This document shows positions 62,498 to 64,000 of a DNA stretch of 64,000 nucleotides, piece by piece. How positions within the stretch are numbered: the first letter of the stretch is position 1; each line of letters begins with the position of its first letter. A model generated the notes under the pieces. The model was not told the origin of the DNA. It did not search any database and saw nothing but the letters and a program-made list of their open reading frames with translations. The stretch lies in the NCBI GenBank assembly GCA_026874595.1, contig CM049318.1, forward strand, positions 36,291,956 through 36,355,955, written 5' to 3'. Position numbers and translations under genes: made by a program. The stretch is from Sipunculus nudus. Its lineage: Eukaryota; Annelida; Sipuncula; Golfingiida; Sipunculidae.

Positions 62498-62631
62498 ATC
62501 CTGTATGTCCAGACGAAGTTGTTTCCCTGGATAACTCATCTGGAAGTATTGCATATCCTGCGTATTACAAGAGCGTCGACTTTAAAAATGCCATCCTTTG
62601 TCAGTGGAAAGTAAAAATTCGAGAAAGTAAT
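62498..62631 (+). pseudogene. Pseudogene exon 11: CUB2 first half
   Basis: Open 134-nt match: DPVCPDEVVSLDNSSGSIAY then KNAILCQWKV. The conserved SPGY is YPAY, so a structural glycine is lost. Confidence 0.8.
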
Positions 62632-63019
62632 GTGAGTCAGAACATTCCATAATATATTCACAGAAAATAAATCTTTCCTAAACTGCATCAGACTCTTTAT
62701 CATAAAGAAGAATTGGTCACTCCAAAATTCCAAATAGCACACAAGCACGACGAATAAGTACACTAAATGTTGGATCTCAGATATGGTTCATGAATATATT
62801 TGTTTCAGAATAGGTTAGAAGGTCAAATGTTAATATCTTTTCCAAAATCATGCAGTTAAAGTAGTAAAGAAGGGCCATGGCTTGTACCTAACCCTTTACA
62901 GTATAAGGCCTTGTAATAATTTAAAAAGAACAACAAGCAATCCTTCCGTGATATTATTTCTGTTTTAACATCTGAATTACATTTACTAACGTGCCCAGAG
63001 ATCCTGTAACCCAGATGGC

Positions 63020-63290
63020 TAAACAGTCATGTATTGCGATGAGGAGTCGGTTATTTATATGCATTGCAATAAGAAGTCGGTGAGTTATATTTATTGCAAT
63101 AAGAATTTTGTGGGAGTTATATGAATTGCAATAAGGAGTTGGTGAGTTACATGTATTGCAATAAGGAGTCGGCGAGTTATCTGATTGCAATAAGGAGTCG
63201 GTGAGTTATGTGTACTGCAATGAGGAGTTGGTGAGTTATATGTATTGCAAAAAGAAGGTGGTAAGTTACATGTTTTGCAAGATGACTTTT
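63020..63290. repeat. 30-bp minisatellite, right-arm version, about 9 units
   Basis: Unit GAGTCGGTGAGTTATATGTA followed by TTGCAATAAG, the reverse complement of the array at 39085-39270, with about three more units. Confidence 0.85.
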
Positions 63291-63807
63291 CTATGTTATG
63301 GTTCTGGAGTGTGCTGAAGTTGACCTATTGATAACTGCTCATTTGACCTATTTATGAACTCTATGTCACCTTAATCACATATTGATTCAATGAATTACCA
63401 TAAGCATTAGACCTACGAGCAACCAATCAGGTGACGGTTGGCATTGTAAACGTCAATCATCTGACAAACACAGAATTTCATAATTTGGTAGAGCTCTGCC
63501 AAACAGAACACTGGTAGACTCTTCCAGTACCCATTACGGCATGTTATAGGGATTTTTTATTATTTTTTTTATTTGCAAAGGAGACAGAATAAAAAGTTCT
63601 AGGCGAACGGTTGCAGGAGCCGTTACTTCGACTACATAGAGAATAATTACGTCTTACCTGGCAGGTAATTCGTACGAGACAAATAATCCAAAGTATGAAA
63701 TAACAGTTTACAATGTCTGCGATTTATTCAACAATGGAGAACAGCGACTCCAGTTTGAGATTCCAGTTGATAATGTCAGTTAATGCGACGCAATGCGTCG
63801 ACCTTTC

Positions 63808-64000
63808 TGACGTCACTATTGTCATATAAACAGCTGTTCCAACCATGGGCATGGAAGATATTCTGTGAAGGAGCGTTTAAGGGGCTCATTATAATAACCA
63901 GGTTAAACGGGCGGAGCATACAGGCTGTTGTGGATAGGTCAATTGTGGAGGCACTCTAATCTCCTGAGACAACAAAAGGTCAAATATAGCTCAAAACTGC
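63808..64000 (+). pseudogene. Mirror of the intronic CRE/ORF segment, decayed
   Basis: One perfect TGACGTCA remains at 63808. The frame that begins MGDLHVKN in the left arm is here ATGGGCATGGAAGATATTC followed by a stop and frameshifts, although GGTTAAACGGGC and GGCTGTTGTGGATAGGTCAA are kept. The arm runs off the window. Confidence 0.5.

Larger units (their letters stand above)
50641..62631 (+). pseudogene. Gene 1 pseudogene, whole span
   Basis: Plus-strand copy of gene 1 with recognisable exons 1, 3-11. Damage seen directly: altered TATA box, ATG to TTG, a stop at codon 2, loss of exon 2, a one-base deletion and a GT-to-GC donor change in MAM exon 2, stops and an extra base in MAM exon 3, a Lys-to-stop change and a lost cysteine in TSP1, and a 30-nt loss with stops in CUB1. 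Exons 3, 4, 5, 9 and 11 are still open, so decay is recent relative to the duplication. Confidence 0.88.
50188..64000 (+). repeat. Right arm of giant inverted duplication
   Basis: Mirror of 50055-38300. Compared with the left arm it lacks gene 1 exon 2 and surrounding intron (junction near 50826) and the 46803-47965 insertion. It has about 4.7 kb of extra sequence at 52.2-56.9 kb. The arm reaches the window edge. Confidence 0.9.

Overview
This window looks like nuclear DNA of an invertebrate animal. It is AT-rich and dominated by introns, long AT microsatellites, degenerate minisatellites and DNA-transposon debris, and its genes are split into many small exons with GT-AG boundaries. The recognisable genes encode secreted, cysteine-rich mosaic proteins (MAM, thrombospondin type 1 and CUB domains) of a kind common in molluscs and other lophotrochozoans. 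A marine mollusc is my best guess; the sequence alone does not prove it. There is no bacterial operon, CRISPR array or phage module.

Three related transcription units organise the window. Gene 1 is on the minus strand from about 49.58 kb to 34.27 kb. It has a signal peptide, a short acidic linker, one MAM domain, three TSP1 repeats in a single exon, and five CUB domains each encoded by two exons; the total is about 1,020 residues. Every domain border is a phase-1 intron and every CUB is split by a phase-0 intron. The second half of each CUB is exactly 223 nt up to its preferred donor, so the exons behave as interchangeable cassettes. Gene 2, also minus, starts at 20.127 kb with its own signal peptide. 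It continues through two very small linker exons, one complete CUB domain and half of a second, and leaves the window on the left. Its CUB exons have the same phases and the same 223-nt size, so gene 2 is an older tandem paralogue of gene 1.

The third unit is a plus-strand copy of gene 1. From about 50.19 kb to the right edge the sequence mirrors 50.05 to about 38.3 kb: promoter region, signal-peptide exon, linker exons, MAM, TSP1, CUB exons, an intronic MITE and an intronic 30-bp minisatellite all recur in reverse order and orientation. The two arms are separated by only about 130 bp and form a very large divergent palindrome. The right-hand gene is dead: its TATA box has a substitution, its start codon is lost, one exon is deleted, and it carries nonsense codons, frameshifts and a damaged splice donor. 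The left-hand gene is intact in the exons I could read.

The remaining space is introns and intergenic DNA. A TA-flanked pogo/Tigger-like element lies at 946-2142 and small relatives lie at 5767-5933 and 41267-41554. A different MITE is at 8072-8421. A segmental duplication (18.63-21.92 kb and 23.26-25.50 kb) surrounds the first exon of gene 2 in one copy and lacks it in the other. A 5'-truncated CR1/jockey-like retrotransposon sits inside the second copy, with its empty site preserved in the first. A SAP-like exon lies at 25.5-25.8 kb. Several minisatellites, a perfect 17-bp hairpin near 30.6 kb and a tRNA-like sequence at 32.4 kb complete the picture. About 4.7 kb (52.2-56.9 kb) is present only in the right arm and contains nothing I recognise.
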